Counted from the stretch's first letter, positions 15,481 through 25,690 are shown. The stretch: 64,000 bases of DNA from Fimenecus sp045593555 (GCA_045593555.1 JAZNWU010000022.1:20876-84875), one strand, 5' to 3'. Notes: a model not told the origin generated them from the letters alone. Numbers and translations: made by a program.

Positions 15481-16224
15481 TTATTCCTCACTTAAGTGAT
15501 AGTCCAAAAGTATTTTTAATTCAGTTCCATCATTAAAAACAAATGATTTATTTTGAGTATTAAATACGGGGTTAAGTTTATGTATCAATCTGTGATGATT
15601 GGGGCAGAGCACAACAAGATTACTGGAATCGTTATTATGTGAGATTGCAAAGTATTTTATGTGATGTACCTCACAGATATTTTCTGTGTATTCCGAAAAA
15701 GGTTTATGTGCGCAAATTTGGCAGTTTCCTTTATACAGATTTTTTAATTGCTTAATGATTTCCGTATTATATACACGTTGTTGTGTTTGAGAACTTTTTA
15801 TTTTTATTCCAGCATTTTCGTCCTTGAAGTTAATAATATTTTCAAGTTCTAGTTCACTCATATCAGATATATCGTAAATGGGAAAAGCATTGTTTTCTGT
15901 TTCTTCTGGTAAAACCTCAGTTGTGTTTGAAATAATTGATGATACAATATCTGTTATTTCATCAAAAGAAAATTGTTTCATATGTGATGCTGTCTTTATT
16001 ATGCGTTCTCTTGGTGGTCGATTACACTGTCCGTTACGTGAACTGGATGTAACAACATCATACTCATCTCTTAATCGTTTTAAGTAATTATTATTTTTGC
16101 CAAAAATCTGACCTATTTGTTTAAACGCTTCACTGCGAGAATTAAACCCTAATTTGTTTACCGCATCCATATCATATTCTGAAAGATAGTATGCAATTAT
16201 ATCCATTAGCTTAGTTTTATCCAT
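15481..16224 (-). CDS. HNH endonuclease
   Basis: About 247 residues. The C-terminal HNH domain is complete: CxxC (CQIC), EVHHIKYF with the catalytic His pair, Asn in SSNLVVLCPNHH, and a final His (RLIH). It resembles McrA/ScoMcrA-type zinc HNH nucleases. The first 100 residues are helical, with a possible DNA-reading HTH (AFKQIGQIFGKNNNYLKRLRDEYD). The gene overlaps vsr by several bases and is followed 2 bp later by the GHKL-TIR gene. It is probably a second nuclease of the system, or a methylation-directed nuclease. The start could instead be the GTG at 16233. Confidence 0.85.
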   Translation of the reverse strand: MDKTKLMDIIAYYLSEYDMDAVNKLGFNSRSEAFKQIGQIFGKNNNYLKRLRDEYDVVTSSSRNGQCNRPPRERIIKTASHMKQFSFDEITDIVSSIISNTTEVLPEETENNAFPIYDISDMSELELENIINFKDENAGIKIKSSQTQQRVYNTEIIKQLKNLYKGNCQICAHKPFSEYTENICEVHHIKYFAISHNNDSSNLVVLCPNHHRLIHKLNPVFNTQNKSFVFNDGTELKILLDYHLSEE

Positions 16225-16651
16225 CATTATCACCTTTGTTACCTATGATATGCGTTTTTATTTTTTGTAAAGTGTCATTTTTATTTTGTGTTTTTAATTC
16301 GCATTCCCACACTACAATAACCTTCCAACCAAGTGCTTCCAGTGCGTCGGTTTTCTTTTTGTCTCTTGCAATGTTTGCTTTAATTTTATTTTTCCAGAAA
16401 TCTTCATTGCTTTTTGGCCATACAAAGTACTTGCAACCATTGTGTCCATGCCAAAAACAACCATTTACAAAAATTACAGTTTTATATTTTGGTAACACAA
16501 TATCCGGAGAGCCTGGTAACCGTCTGTCGTTCTTTATGTAGCGAAATCCTTGAGAAAAAAGATATTTGCGGACCAGTTCCTCCGGTTTTGTATTTTTACT
16601 TTTTATCCGGGACATGTTATAGCTCCGGGTTTTCTTATCATGTATATCCAT
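16217..16651 (-). CDS. vsr: Very-short-patch-repair endonuclease (Vsr)
   Basis: A 144-residue Vsr protein: MSRIKSKNTKPE opening, GSPDIVLPKY with the catalytic Asp, FVNGCFWHGHNGC with the zinc and catalytic His residues, and WKVIVVWECEL near the end. Vsr nicks next to T:G mismatches made by deamination of 5-methylcytosine and normally travels with C5 methylases. Here it overlaps the methylase gene by 14 bp. Its presence implies that the methylase modifies a cytosine prone to C-to-T mutation. Confidence 0.93.
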   Translation of the reverse strand: MDIHDKKTRSYNMSRIKSKNTKPEELVRKYLFSQGFRYIKNDRRLPGSPDIVLPKYKTVIFVNGCFWHGHNGCKYFVWPKSNEDFWKNKIKANIARDKKKTDALEALGWKVIVVWECELKTQNKNDTLQKIKTHIIGNKGDNDG

Positions 16652-17924
16652 TTTCGGTCAGTTTTTCATCAAGCAATTTAATCTGATAGAATATTCCTTC
16701 AAGAAGTTTTACCGGGATGCTATTACCAGCCATTCGGATAAGTTTATCTCTTGGAAAAAGTTTGTTGTTCTTATGTACGTCGGGATTATTTTTTATAACA
16801 TTATCGTAATCTTCATCGGTGAATCCCATAAATAGGAAACATTCGCGTGGAGTGAGATATCTGAATTTTCCCTTTCCTTCAATTCCACAATCAAAGTATA
16901 GATTACCTGAATTGGGATTACGATCCTGCTTGGTTGTTATTGTTCTGATAACGTCATAGGCAGGATTTACAATGTTGCCCTCTAAAACGAGTTGAGGATT
17001 CTCGTTCCAAATTGTCTGTCGCGAAACTGTATCATTTGGAGTACATTCTACAGCTTCATCCCACAACTGTTGCTTTGTGTAATCTGTTCTCAATAATTCA
17101 TTGATTGTTATATCTCTGAAGTATTCTGATTTTTTGAATTCTTCAACAATTGATTCTTTTGTTTTGAATTCAAAAAATTCTTCCACTGCTTTGATTGTGT
17201 CCGCATTATTACCAACAAAAACGCTTATCATCAACAACCGTGGACGATTCTGAGGCAAGCCAAAGGAACGTGCGTTTAATTGAAAATAATAACTTTTGTA
17301 CCCAATCTCTTCAAGCTCATTAATCCATGTTTTAAAATTATCTTTGTGTCTTGGGGATAACAAAGTAGGTACATTTTCAAGAAGCAGATAGTTTGGCATT
17401 GATTTATTCAATTCTTTCATTTCTTTGAGAATTCGTCCTACTTGCCATAAGAGACTGGAACGACTACCAGAATCTTTATCGATGCCTTTATTATAACCAT
17501 GAAACGCACCTACGTTCGACAAATCCTGACACGGGAAAGAATATGTTAAAATATCAATTCCATCCGGCATCTTAGCTCCTGTTAATGAACTGACATCAAC
17601 AAAATTGTTACATCTGATAATGGCAGCATACACACGGCGCAATGTGTCAACAGAGTATGTTTTAAGCGTTTTATGCTCCATTTTTTCTTTTCCGTTATTG
17701 CTGAGTGTATACGCTTCCAGTTTATTTAGTATATCTTCTTTTTTCATATCAGAAATATTGTCAGGTAACGCTGTGGAGTTGTGAATGGCATCATATGCAA
17801 TGAATGCATGTAAATCCCATTCACAGGTACCAAGTGTATTTATTTTGTATCCAAGATTTTTTAAAGCTTTTGCTTGGCTTCCTATGCCACTGAAAAGCTC
17901 GACTATGTTGCATATTTGATTCAT
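16638..17924 (-). CDS. DNA (cytosine-5) methyltransferase
   Basis: A 428-residue C5 methylase with motifs in the normal order: I (ELFSGIGS, 9-16), IV (SFPCQDLSN, catalytic Cys132), VI (LLLENV), VIII (QNRPRLLM), IX/X (MAGNSIPV). The target-recognition region is around residues 245-360. It gives the modification half of the R-M operon. It is separated from AIPR by 21 bp and overlaps vsr. The ribosome site is weak (AGAGAG), which may keep methylase levels low. Confidence 0.93.
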   Translation of the reverse strand: MNQICNIVELFSGIGSQAKALKNLGYKINTLGTCEWDLHAFIAYDAIHNSTALPDNISDMKKEDILNKLEAYTLSNNGKEKMEHKTLKTYSVDTLRRVYAAIIRCNNFVDVSSLTGAKMPDGIDILTYSFPCQDLSNVGAFHGYNKGIDKDSGSRSSLLWQVGRILKEMKELNKSMPNYLLLENVPTLLSPRHKDNFKTWINELEEIGYKSYYFQLNARSFGLPQNRPRLLMISVFVGNNADTIKAVEEFFEFKTKESIVEEFKKSEYFRDITINELLRTDYTKQQLWDEAVECTPNDTVSRQTIWNENPQLVLEGNIVNPAYDVIRTITTKQDRNPNSGNLYFDCGIEGKGKFRYLTPRECFLFMGFTDEDYDNVIKNNPDVHKNNKLFPRDKLIRMAGNSIPVKLLEGIFYQIKLLDEKLTENGYT

Positions 17925-17945
17925 ATGTTTTCTCTCTTTTTTTAA

Positions 17946-20045
17946 TTAAACAAGTACGCCGCTGTCTTCAAGCTTTTTTCTGATTTTCCAAATCAATTTT
18001 GCTTGTTTCGGAGATGCAATTTTTGGATGTGGAGTATCGCTTGATGCTGCTATATTCAGCAGATCTATTTCCATCGGCGATAGTATTTTTCTTTTCAGGC
18101 CCTCTGCTATTAGTGTTCTCCAGTATTCTCCCCCAAGTCTTATAATTTCTCCTTCAATATTCAAATCCTTACTGAGTTTTTCAGATTTGATTTCTGCCTT
18201 CATTTTGTCTTCAACAATTGCAAGCGGGATTAAATCATCAATAAAGTCCTGAGAGAAATGACAAGGAACAGTTTTATACTTATTCCAAGTTTCTTCTTTT
18301 TTGCAGTACTCTGTAACAATAACTCCGCTTGATTTCTGAATAAACTCGTTGGTTATCTGTGCAACTCGGTTGATTTCCTTAACAAGAGAGGGATATAATT
18401 CCTGCTTACGCCATATCCGATCAAAATCTAATGTATATCCACTTGGAATAGCGCTTATAATTTTTGAAATTGTATAAGGAACAATATTGAGTTTATAACC
18501 GCCAACATTGTACCACTCTGCTTTGTTAACAATTCTGTCTGTTGTACGATATAAGATAGTATAACAAACACATTTTTTAAAGAATTCTGTATTGAAATAT
18601 TCACTTTGAGCCTGATATTTTTTATCAATAATTTCAGCGAAGAACTTCATAACTTTCTGAGAACCCGCACTTACTTTGTCCGGTCTTAAGAGTTCAGCCG
18701 CAGTATAATATTTTGCAAGTTCTTCCTTCTTTACAACCTGGTTCTTAGGATATTTTTTCTTGAAATTTTCAATATCACTCTTTTTATAAAGTTTAAACTG
18801 TTCTTGTTCGTATTTACCGCGAGAACGCTCATAATACCAATATGTACCATGTAGACTACCGACTTTTGCAGGTGCAGGAGTGTGCGTGGAAAGCGTTGCA
18901 AGTGTTCGATGAAACGGATGATTTGAAAAGAAGTCAGCGTCAGTAACTGTATTCTGACTGTTTGCATACTTTGAAATATTTTGAATCATTGTATCGTAGT
19001 CGTTATTTTTGACAACGGTCATTTTCATCGGAACAAAAATGTTTTCAAGTGAAAGTTTATCTTTCAAAACAGCTGATGTCAAAGAAGCAGTGGTTTGTCC
19101 ACCATTGATAATCTGCAAATCTTCAATTTCAACAATCTTATGACTATCATGAGACAGCGTTATTCTCGCAGCAGTACAGGCAATTCCGTTGTTATATGTG
19201 AAGAATTTAGTTGGTTCTGTGCGGATTGTATTTCTGATTCCTTTATTTATTTTTCCACGGTTACTGAGGAATGCGCGTACATTTCCTTCTAACAGGTGAG
19301 GCCCGTGATCATAATAAATTTTATGAAGAAATTCACCAGGAACAATTGCAAGATAGGCATCATAGTCAATATTATCTACCATATCAGCCTTTATGCACGG
19401 AATGCCATCAACACCATATAGTTCAGTTTTAATGATAATAGGTTCGCGTTCACGTCCGGACTGATACAATTCGAAGAAACGTTTTATACTCCAGATGCTG
19501 ACGCTAACTTTTTTATTGAGAAAGTTAAAAGACGGCAGTTCTTTGACAGAGTTGCTAATATCCTGGTTAGTGAGAATAAATAATTTGATCTTATCTATTG
19601 ATTCGTCATTCTCAGCATTGACATAATCAATGTGCATTCTTCGGGATATATCGCGACCTATTTTAATTACATCATCATAAATATCAAAATACTTTTCTAA
19701 TGTTCCGTCATAAGCCTCTTCCAGAAAATTAAGCATTCTTGTTTGAATTTTATTGATATCTGTAAGAGTTAATGTTCCTGTAACAGAATCTTTGAATTCA
19801 TTTGTAATGAGCACAACCGACTTGTCGGATTCGTCAAAAGCCAAAGCATCAAAAGACATAATACGATTATTTCTTCCTTTTTTGTTTACACAAAGAGGCT
19901 GTGGATCGATTAATTCACCCATTGCAACAAGTTTTCCTAAAGAATCTGTCAGGAAATAATCGTCGTATGTTGTTCCATCTATCTGAGCTTCAAGATGTAC
20001 GTCATCCAGATATTCCTGTTTGTACTCTTCATATGTAATTTCCAT
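17946..20045 (-). CDS. AIPR family protein
   Basis: A 699-residue AIPR (abortive infection phage resistance) protein. The hallmark IINGGQTTASL is at about residue 310, preceded by RNTIRTEPTKFFTYNNGIAC, all typical of the family. AIPR proteins have a nucleic-acid or nucleoside-binding core and occur as single abortive-infection genes or within MORC/Z1 R-M operons. The ribosome site AAGGAGG lies inside the last codons of the DUF4420 gene and the start is 1 bp after its stop, so the two are translated together. Confidence 0.9.
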   Translation of the reverse strand: MEITYEEYKQEYLDDVHLEAQIDGTTYDDYFLTDSLGKLVAMGELIDPQPLCVNKKGRNNRIMSFDALAFDESDKSVVLITNEFKDSVTGTLTLTDINKIQTRMLNFLEEAYDGTLEKYFDIYDDVIKIGRDISRRMHIDYVNAENDESIDKIKLFILTNQDISNSVKELPSFNFLNKKVSVSIWSIKRFFELYQSGREREPIIIKTELYGVDGIPCIKADMVDNIDYDAYLAIVPGEFLHKIYYDHGPHLLEGNVRAFLSNRGKINKGIRNTIRTEPTKFFTYNNGIACTAARITLSHDSHKIVEIEDLQIINGGQTTASLTSAVLKDKLSLENIFVPMKMTVVKNNDYDTMIQNISKYANSQNTVTDADFFSNHPFHRTLATLSTHTPAPAKVGSLHGTYWYYERSRGKYEQEQFKLYKKSDIENFKKKYPKNQVVKKEELAKYYTAAELLRPDKVSAGSQKVMKFFAEIIDKKYQAQSEYFNTEFFKKCVCYTILYRTTDRIVNKAEWYNVGGYKLNIVPYTISKIISAIPSGYTLDFDRIWRKQELYPSLVKEINRVAQITNEFIQKSSGVIVTEYCKKEETWNKYKTVPCHFSQDFIDDLIPLAIVEDKMKAEIKSEKLSKDLNIEGEIIRLGGEYWRTLIAEGLKRKILSPMEIDLLNIAASSDTPHPKIASPKQAKLIWKIRKKLEDSGVLV

Positions 20046-20046
20046 A

Positions 20047-20961
20047 TCAAACCTCCTTGAATTTTTCTATAACGGATAACTCTATTTCATATTTGACTTT
20101 GACAATACCGCGTGGCAAGTCATCATGTATAAAACGGGGAAAGTCATCGGTAACCCGATAATTTTCCATTTTTACGACATTGTAAACATAGTTATCATAT
20201 ATTTCGCTGTATGCGTATTTTGCCTGGGCAAGTTTATCTAAAAACAAGTCACGGTCGCTTTCCAAATTAAAGGAATTCAATATTTCTTCCACTAGAGGAT
20301 TAAGAGAATAACCGTTAAATTCGGGACTCATTTTTTCCATATGGAAGACAATTAGTCTTCCATCTACGGTGGATTCCAGTTGCTCGATAGAAGATATAAA
20401 AACAGTAGGCTTATTATTTGAAATTGATTTTATTTCAAACCAGTCATTTCCGTGCGAAAAATCTTTATGAGTAGGTTCAGGCCCACTCCATGAATTTAAA
20501 CCTACAGTTGTCCCATAAAGGTCGAAAACATTGTTTTTCAAGAACAGCAATTCAGCAATCAAACCCTGAATTTCTTCTTCCGAAAGAATATCCTTTCTCC
20601 CATAAAACATCTTTTTCCAAAGGTTATAGCGGTTCACGATCTCAATATATCCATTCTCCGGAGAACAAGTATCGGTTTGGTTAATAATATCTTCACACAA
20701 CTTATAAAACAGAGTGAAGTTTTCCTTTGAGTTAAATGAAAACAATATACTATGACCGCTTGCTGTTCTTACCTGTTTAATAATCAGCAAAGCATTTCCG
20801 ATAATTTTCACAGGCGTGAATGCTCCATTGAATCTTAGTGTTTTCTGCCCCTGATCATTAAGACCAAGATACAATTCTAAAGGATGGTCTTCGGAAACTC
20901 TCAAATATGTAGAGTTGCCTTGTATTGCTGCGAATTTTTCTTCTATCTGCTGAACGTTCAT
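20047..20961 (-). CDS. PD-(D/E)XK motif protein (DUF4420)
   Basis: A 304-residue protein of the DUF4420 family. The helix LSEEEIQGLIAELLFL is followed by a segment with KDF and WFEIKS, supplying the Asp and the E-x-K of a PD-(D/E)XK nuclease. This is probably the cleavage subunit of the restriction complex. The start codon directly abuts the stop of the Z1 helicase gene. Confidence 0.88.
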   Translation of the reverse strand: MNVQQIEEKFAAIQGNSTYLRVSEDHPLELYLGLNDQGQKTLRFNGAFTPVKIIGNALLIIKQVRTASGHSILFSFNSKENFTLFYKLCEDIINQTDTCSPENGYIEIVNRYNLWKKMFYGRKDILSEEEIQGLIAELLFLKNNVFDLYGTTVGLNSWSGPEPTHKDFSHGNDWFEIKSISNNKPTVFISSIEQLESTVDGRLIVFHMEKMSPEFNGYSLNPLVEEILNSFNLESDRDLFLDKLAQAKYAYSEIYDNYVYNVVKMENYRVTDDFPRFIHDDLPRGIVKVKYEIELSVIEKFKEV

Positions 20962-23748
20962 TTAAATCTCTCCGTACGTCTGATAATCTTCCTCGTGCTG
21001 CTTTGTGTAATAATTGCAAGTCTTGTTTACGATATAGTTGGTAGCATCGCCACTAACCCCCTGTTTATGCGGGAAGCCTATTCCGTAACCGACAAGATAT
21101 TCCATGTTATTTTGACGCATTTCCAACAGCAGCTTGACCTGTGATTTTACTTCTTCTTCCATGGTGCTTTCTGCTGTAAAATAATTATCAACATCAACGC
21201 CTTCATTGCTCGGTTGAATGAAGTAAACAATGAGCAATGCATTTCTTCCTTCAATCATGTAATCCTGTGCTTTGACGCTTGACTGACTTTCTACACGCTT
21301 GCGATCAGCTTCGCTCAAACCATTTGCGGTATCACGAGGGCCCCACAAATGTGCTCTGACTCCGTTCATACGTATAATTTGTTGATCGAGATACTCATCT
21401 CTGTTAACAATGTCAAATCTTCTTTTTACACAAGTATCGGTGAATACGGGCTCGAAGCCTTTAATGAGAGTATTTTCGGCAGCACCGCCCATAACCAACA
21501 CATCAAACTTCATTTCTAAATGCTTCGCAATAAAACGGCAAAGCTGGTTAGTATCAAAATTCTCGTTGGCTTCATGAATGTTTAAAACCTGCAGCAAATC
21601 AAGCACTCTTTGCGCTGGTATATCCCTGAAATATGGATGTTTAGCGCTCACATCCTTTTGAGCAATAGTAAGCTCTCTTAAGAATGTGCTTGTATGCTCG
21701 ATATTTTCCGAAATGGCAGCAAGAGAGCGATGTAAATAGGGTGTCTCAAACACGCTGCCATAGAATGATTTTCTGTCAACCTTGGCTTTAGTGTTACGCA
21801 TCTTATTAGCAGCCGTAATTCCCATTTCAGAAGAATTATTACGAACACGAATACCATAATCCTCCGGTCGCTTACCTTGTGCTCCCATGGTTCGTATATC
21901 TTTCTTTAATTGATCAATAGACTGACTGATCTCACGGTAATACCTGTAAGAGAAATCAGTCAAATAAATCTTACACATATCACCGTAATCATCACGATAT
22001 CCAAACCAACGTCCCATCTGCATTAAGACATCAAATGTAGCCGTGTTTCTATAAAAATAGCTTACACAAAGACCTTCCAGTGTCAGTCCTCTTGAAAGCG
22101 CTAAACCTCCAATAGCTATAACGCGCAATCCGTCTCTTTCGTGCTTGGAATAATCAAGCTTATTAGAATTACGCGACGAGTTTACTACGGAGATTTCAAT
22201 ATCTTTAATTGACTCGGGCAGTCTTTCGAAAACTTGATCCCATGTTGCCGTCTTTCCAAACCAATTATTATCCGCATATTCTAATTCGTAAGATTCGTAT
22301 AATGCAGAAATCAGCGGATTTTTCATATAGTCTTCTTTTTTACAACGGCAGTTTTGTTTGATAGCGCGCTTCATTTCTGCAAAATAGTTTTCAACTATCT
22401 CTTTAATTACAAATTGGACATCTGTAAAACGAGACATATTGATCAACATAGAACGATGCGTGTTCTTCTCTATTTCCCTGATATCTCTGATAGCATTCGC
22501 TAAAAGGAACACGTTTATAGAGTGATAAAACGAAGGGAACAGTTTATCGCCATCCCACTCCTTTTTGTGACGCAACGGAAAAACCTTATCGTCATAATCT
22601 TTTATAAATCTTACGTTCGTATTGCTTTCAAAGAAATACTTTTGCGCACCGCAATAATTCGAAGGAGACTCCAAAGAATATATAAAATGGCGCGGGAACA
22701 AATCATCAGCTAACATCTCATCTTGTGTGTCGTAACTGATGAAAACATTTGCGAAAGGAGTTGCTGTAAAGCCAACATAGGTATTTCTTGCAAACAGCTG
22801 CAATATTTTACGAATGTAATTATTGATTTTTGTAGGATCTTCGTCCTTTTTGTTTGTGTTGATACTTGCGTTATCCGCCTCATCATCGATCATAATCATC
22901 GGTGCTGTGATTTGAGAAACAGCACTGCTTGTATTGATATTCTTCAAAGAAGCGTATAGTTTTTTCAATACCGATACATTTTTCTTGATAACAAAGATCA
23001 TAGGCTCTGACTCATTATCATTAATTCTATACGTCGTGTTCTGATCGTTTTTACCCGTAAAATCATTGTCACGGCTTGTAAACGCCTTAGGAGTACGGCT
23101 TCCTCTTCCCACTCCTACATCTTCGGCGTTAACAGAATCATATCCTATAAAACCTTCCTCTACTCTCTTTTGCGTTTGGCGACGAAGACTCTCGATAGTA
23201 CCGGTCAGAAGAAAAATAACTTTATATCCGGCATCTGCCGCTTTGGTAATCAAACCGAGATAGTTTGAAGTTTTTCCTGACTGAACATCACCAACAACCA
23301 AGCCTCGTATACTGAACGGACTATCCTCATTAGGGTTGCCGATATATGACATGAGCTTAGGCAACGTTTTCTTTTCCAAAGTATCAATTCCAGCAGGACT
23401 GAAGTTTTTATTTTCAAGATGTGCCTTGTAGCGAGGCCAGTAATATTCATCATAATTGTCCTGCGCTTGCAAATTGGCATACCAAAGAAAGTCGTGTTCG
23501 TAATCACCGACCAAAGCAGCGCCTTCATCTTGAAAGATGCAATACTGCGACTTAATTTTACGTTCGATTTCTGCCTTTTCCTCTTCCGTAATTGCAAAAG
23601 CTTCTCCGTATTGATCGATGATTTGCTCAAAGAAACGAGAAATGAACCCATCATCTATTCTAAGTGTCGGATTCAACAAACGACTCATTTGATAATGCGA
23701 TCCGAACTGCTGCAGATATGTAGAAACAAGTTCTTTTTTATCAATCAT
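20962..23748 (-). CDS. Z1-domain superfamily II helicase
   Basis: A 928-residue protein. Walker A is GDVQSGKTS (153-161), Walker B is MIMIDDEADNAS (about 285), and the helicase C-terminal motif VI is seen in MQMGRWFGYRDDY. The Z1 domain follows (GLALSRGLTLEGL; NKMRNTKAK). Z1 helicases are the motor subunits of MORC/MutL-type restriction operons. It overlaps the MORC-like gene by 8 bp. Confidence 0.92.
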   Translation of the reverse strand: MIDKKELVSTYLQQFGSHYQMSRLLNPTLRIDDGFISRFFEQIIDQYGEAFAITEEEKAEIERKIKSQYCIFQDEGAALVGDYEHDFLWYANLQAQDNYDEYYWPRYKAHLENKNFSPAGIDTLEKKTLPKLMSYIGNPNEDSPFSIRGLVVGDVQSGKTSNYLGLITKAADAGYKVIFLLTGTIESLRRQTQKRVEEGFIGYDSVNAEDVGVGRGSRTPKAFTSRDNDFTGKNDQNTTYRINDNESEPMIFVIKKNVSVLKKLYASLKNINTSSAVSQITAPMIMIDDEADNASINTNKKDEDPTKINNYIRKILQLFARNTYVGFTATPFANVFISYDTQDEMLADDLFPRHFIYSLESPSNYCGAQKYFFESNTNVRFIKDYDDKVFPLRHKKEWDGDKLFPSFYHSINVFLLANAIRDIREIEKNTHRSMLINMSRFTDVQFVIKEIVENYFAEMKRAIKQNCRCKKEDYMKNPLISALYESYELEYADNNWFGKTATWDQVFERLPESIKDIEISVVNSSRNSNKLDYSKHERDGLRVIAIGGLALSRGLTLEGLCVSYFYRNTATFDVLMQMGRWFGYRDDYGDMCKIYLTDFSYRYYREISQSIDQLKKDIRTMGAQGKRPEDYGIRVRNNSSEMGITAANKMRNTKAKVDRKSFYGSVFETPYLHRSLAAISENIEHTSTFLRELTIAQKDVSAKHPYFRDIPAQRVLDLLQVLNIHEANENFDTNQLCRFIAKHLEMKFDVLVMGGAAENTLIKGFEPVFTDTCVKRRFDIVNRDEYLDQQIIRMNGVRAHLWGPRDTANGLSEADRKRVESQSSVKAQDYMIEGRNALLIVYFIQPSNEGVDVDNYFTAESTMEEEVKSQVKLLLEMRQNNMEYLVGYGIGFPHKQGVSGDATNYIVNKTCNYYTKQHEEDYQTYGEI

Positions 23749-25258
23749 TGAACAATCTCCTTCTTAGTTTTTCCATCAGCTGAGCTTCATTAAACGGCGG
23801 ATATTTACACAGTTTTTCAAACGCCACTTCAGCTGTACATTGTCTAATTGTTTTAATTGAGTTGAACTGCTCTATACCAAGAAGTACAAGAGAATCTTCC
23901 TTATCTTCGCTTAATTCTGTTTCCTGATTCTTGTTACAAACAGAAACATAAATATCATCAAACGGGATATGGGCTGATATAGCATCAAGCATTCTCAATA
24001 TTCTCGCACGCTCACTATCCTCAAAACTATCTAAACATTGTTGAACGAACGGTGAGTTATGATTAATGGAAAACATATCTTTTCCGTTTCTGCTCGGAGT
24101 TTTAATCCATATCTGTTCTTCGTTTTCACCGTCATTGAGTTTTACTCTCCTTCCTGTCTTCTCCTTGGATGTAGAGCAAACCTTCATTACAGATTTACGC
24201 AACAGATTTACGATTTGTTTCGGAATAACTGCATTCTGTTTTTTTATATCTATATCCCAAAGTGAATCAAGCTTGTTCGGGATATCCACCTTAATTCTGC
24301 CATACTTATAAAGTTCAGCATTAACACTGCGCGAAGACAATCTAAACCAAGTTCCATATATTATTAATCTGTCATTTCTGTAAACGAAAAAACCTTGATC
24401 GTCCTTTAACGCATCCATTCCTCCAAGAGCTTCGATATCCTCTTTTGATAAATCGTCTTGATGCGGCAAAATAAAGGTCTGCACCTTTATCATCGCTTCT
24501 TTTTCATAGCTCTTTTCATAATATTTAACAGCTATCTCGACAGGCTTTCCCTCGTCAGTCTTAGGGTTGCGCTTATGATGAGGAGATCCTTCAAGGAAAG
24601 GATCCAAGCCTTTTAACCGTCTGCCGTTTATGAAGAAAGAAACGGGAGCGGTGCTGCGATTCATAAAACGATGGAATATCAGGCAAAGATGACTTTCACT
24701 TTCGTCAAGTTTTTCAGAAAGATATTCATAAGCATGTCCGTTTGACTTTTGCTCGGCAATATCAAAATTCTGCCAAACAACCATTGTTCCTTGAGCTAAA
24801 GAATTGAGTTTTTCATAATTAGGGCATTCCTGTATCTCATTAGAATCTAATTTAAGGCACTCCCATTCATCGACAATTTCATCCAAATCCCAACGATACG
24901 CACGGATTTCTCCATCAAATTTCGACATAACAGTAAGCACGCGACACTGAGAAAGCGACGCAGATTTCAAGCCTACACCAAATCTACCTAAATCTTTCTC
25001 ACCGTACTCATCACGCTCACTGCCATACTTCATTGCATTAAACAACGCAGCGTCATCCATACCAATAGCGTCATCGAGAATTGTAATATATAAATTGTCG
25101 CTATTATACGAGGGAAAATCTATCCAAATATTTTTTGCATCTACTGATATGGAATTATCGATTATATCAGCCAACGCTGTCTTAAATGAATATCCTATAG
25201 ATCTCAATGAATTCATTAATATATCCGGAGATGGAATGTTTTTTATTTTTTCAGCCAT
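23741..25258 (-). CDS. MORC/MutL-like GHKL ATPase
   Basis: A 505-residue ATPase: ADIIDNSI (residues 30-37, Mg-binding Asn), DDAIGMD (62-68), GRFGVGLKSAS (91-101) and an S5-like transducer region ending near residue 370. This is the prokaryotic relative of eukaryotic MORC proteins, known in R-M operons with Z1 helicases. It should act as an ATP-gated clamp on DNA. It is the second gene of the operon, 28 bp after the XRE regulator. Confidence 0.9.
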   Translation of the reverse strand: MAEKIKNIPSPDILMNSLRSIGYSFKTALADIIDNSISVDAKNIWIDFPSYNSDNLYITILDDAIGMDDAALFNAMKYGSERDEYGEKDLGRFGVGLKSASLSQCRVLTVMSKFDGEIRAYRWDLDEIVDEWECLKLDSNEIQECPNYEKLNSLAQGTMVVWQNFDIAEQKSNGHAYEYLSEKLDESESHLCLIFHRFMNRSTAPVSFFINGRRLKGLDPFLEGSPHHKRNPKTDEGKPVEIAVKYYEKSYEKEAMIKVQTFILPHQDDLSKEDIEALGGMDALKDDQGFFVYRNDRLIIYGTWFRLSSRSVNAELYKYGRIKVDIPNKLDSLWDIDIKKQNAVIPKQIVNLLRKSVMKVCSTSKEKTGRRVKLNDGENEEQIWIKTPSRNGKDMFSINHNSPFVQQCLDSFEDSERARILRMLDAISAHIPFDDIYVSVCNKNQETELSEDKEDSLVLLGIEQFNSIKTIRQCTAEVAFEKLCKYPPFNEAQLMEKLRRRLFND

Positions 25259-25286
25259 ACAATCATACCTCTTTATTTAATTATCT

Positions 25287-25493
25287 TTAACCTGAAACAA
25301 TCTCCACAATATCATCCATTGTACACTCAAGAGCTGTACATATCTTAACAAGAACATCGCTCGATACAACGGCTCCGTCTTTGCCCATTTTTGTAATGGT
25401 GGCAATGCTGATGCCTGCTTTTTCAGCGAGTTCTTTTTTCTTCATGTCACGGTCGATTAATAGTTTGAATAATTTCTTATAACTTGCAGCCAT
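25287..25493 (-). CDS. XRE controller protein of the R-M operon
   Basis: A 68-residue Cro/CI helix-turn-helix protein (ELAEKAGISIATITKMGKDG is the HTH). Its size and place as first gene match controller (C) proteins of restriction-modification systems, which delay restriction until DNA is methylated. It has a CGAGGTG ribosome site. The upstream DNA has two TTAGTAT repeats that may be its binding site. Confidence 0.85.
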   Translation of the reverse strand: MAASYKKLFKLLIDRDMKKKELAEKAGISIATITKMGKDGAVVSSDVLVKICTALECTMDDIVEIVSG

Positions 25494-25514
25494 GTTACAC
25501 CTCGTTTAAAATAG

Positions 25515-25545
25515 TTAGTATGACTTTACTATAATAAATTAGTAT
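25515..25545 (-). promoter_or_regulatory. Promoter/operator region of the R-M operon
   Basis: TTAGTAT occurs at 25515-25521 and 25539-25545, 24 bp apart, about 20 and 45 bp before the XRE start. On the minus strand the interval includes TATACT and TATAGT, possible -10 elements. A C-protein operator is inferred. Confidence 0.4.
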
Positions 25546-25690
25546 AGCACAAAAAACGATTTTGCTCAATATATTTCAGCAAAAATATGGAGATTTCAGC
25601 ATTTTTCTTGTCTTCTTATATATAGATGACGAAAACAGTAAAATGTAACGCTTAAAAATCAAATTTTGTCGAAAAGCACAATAAATAGCT

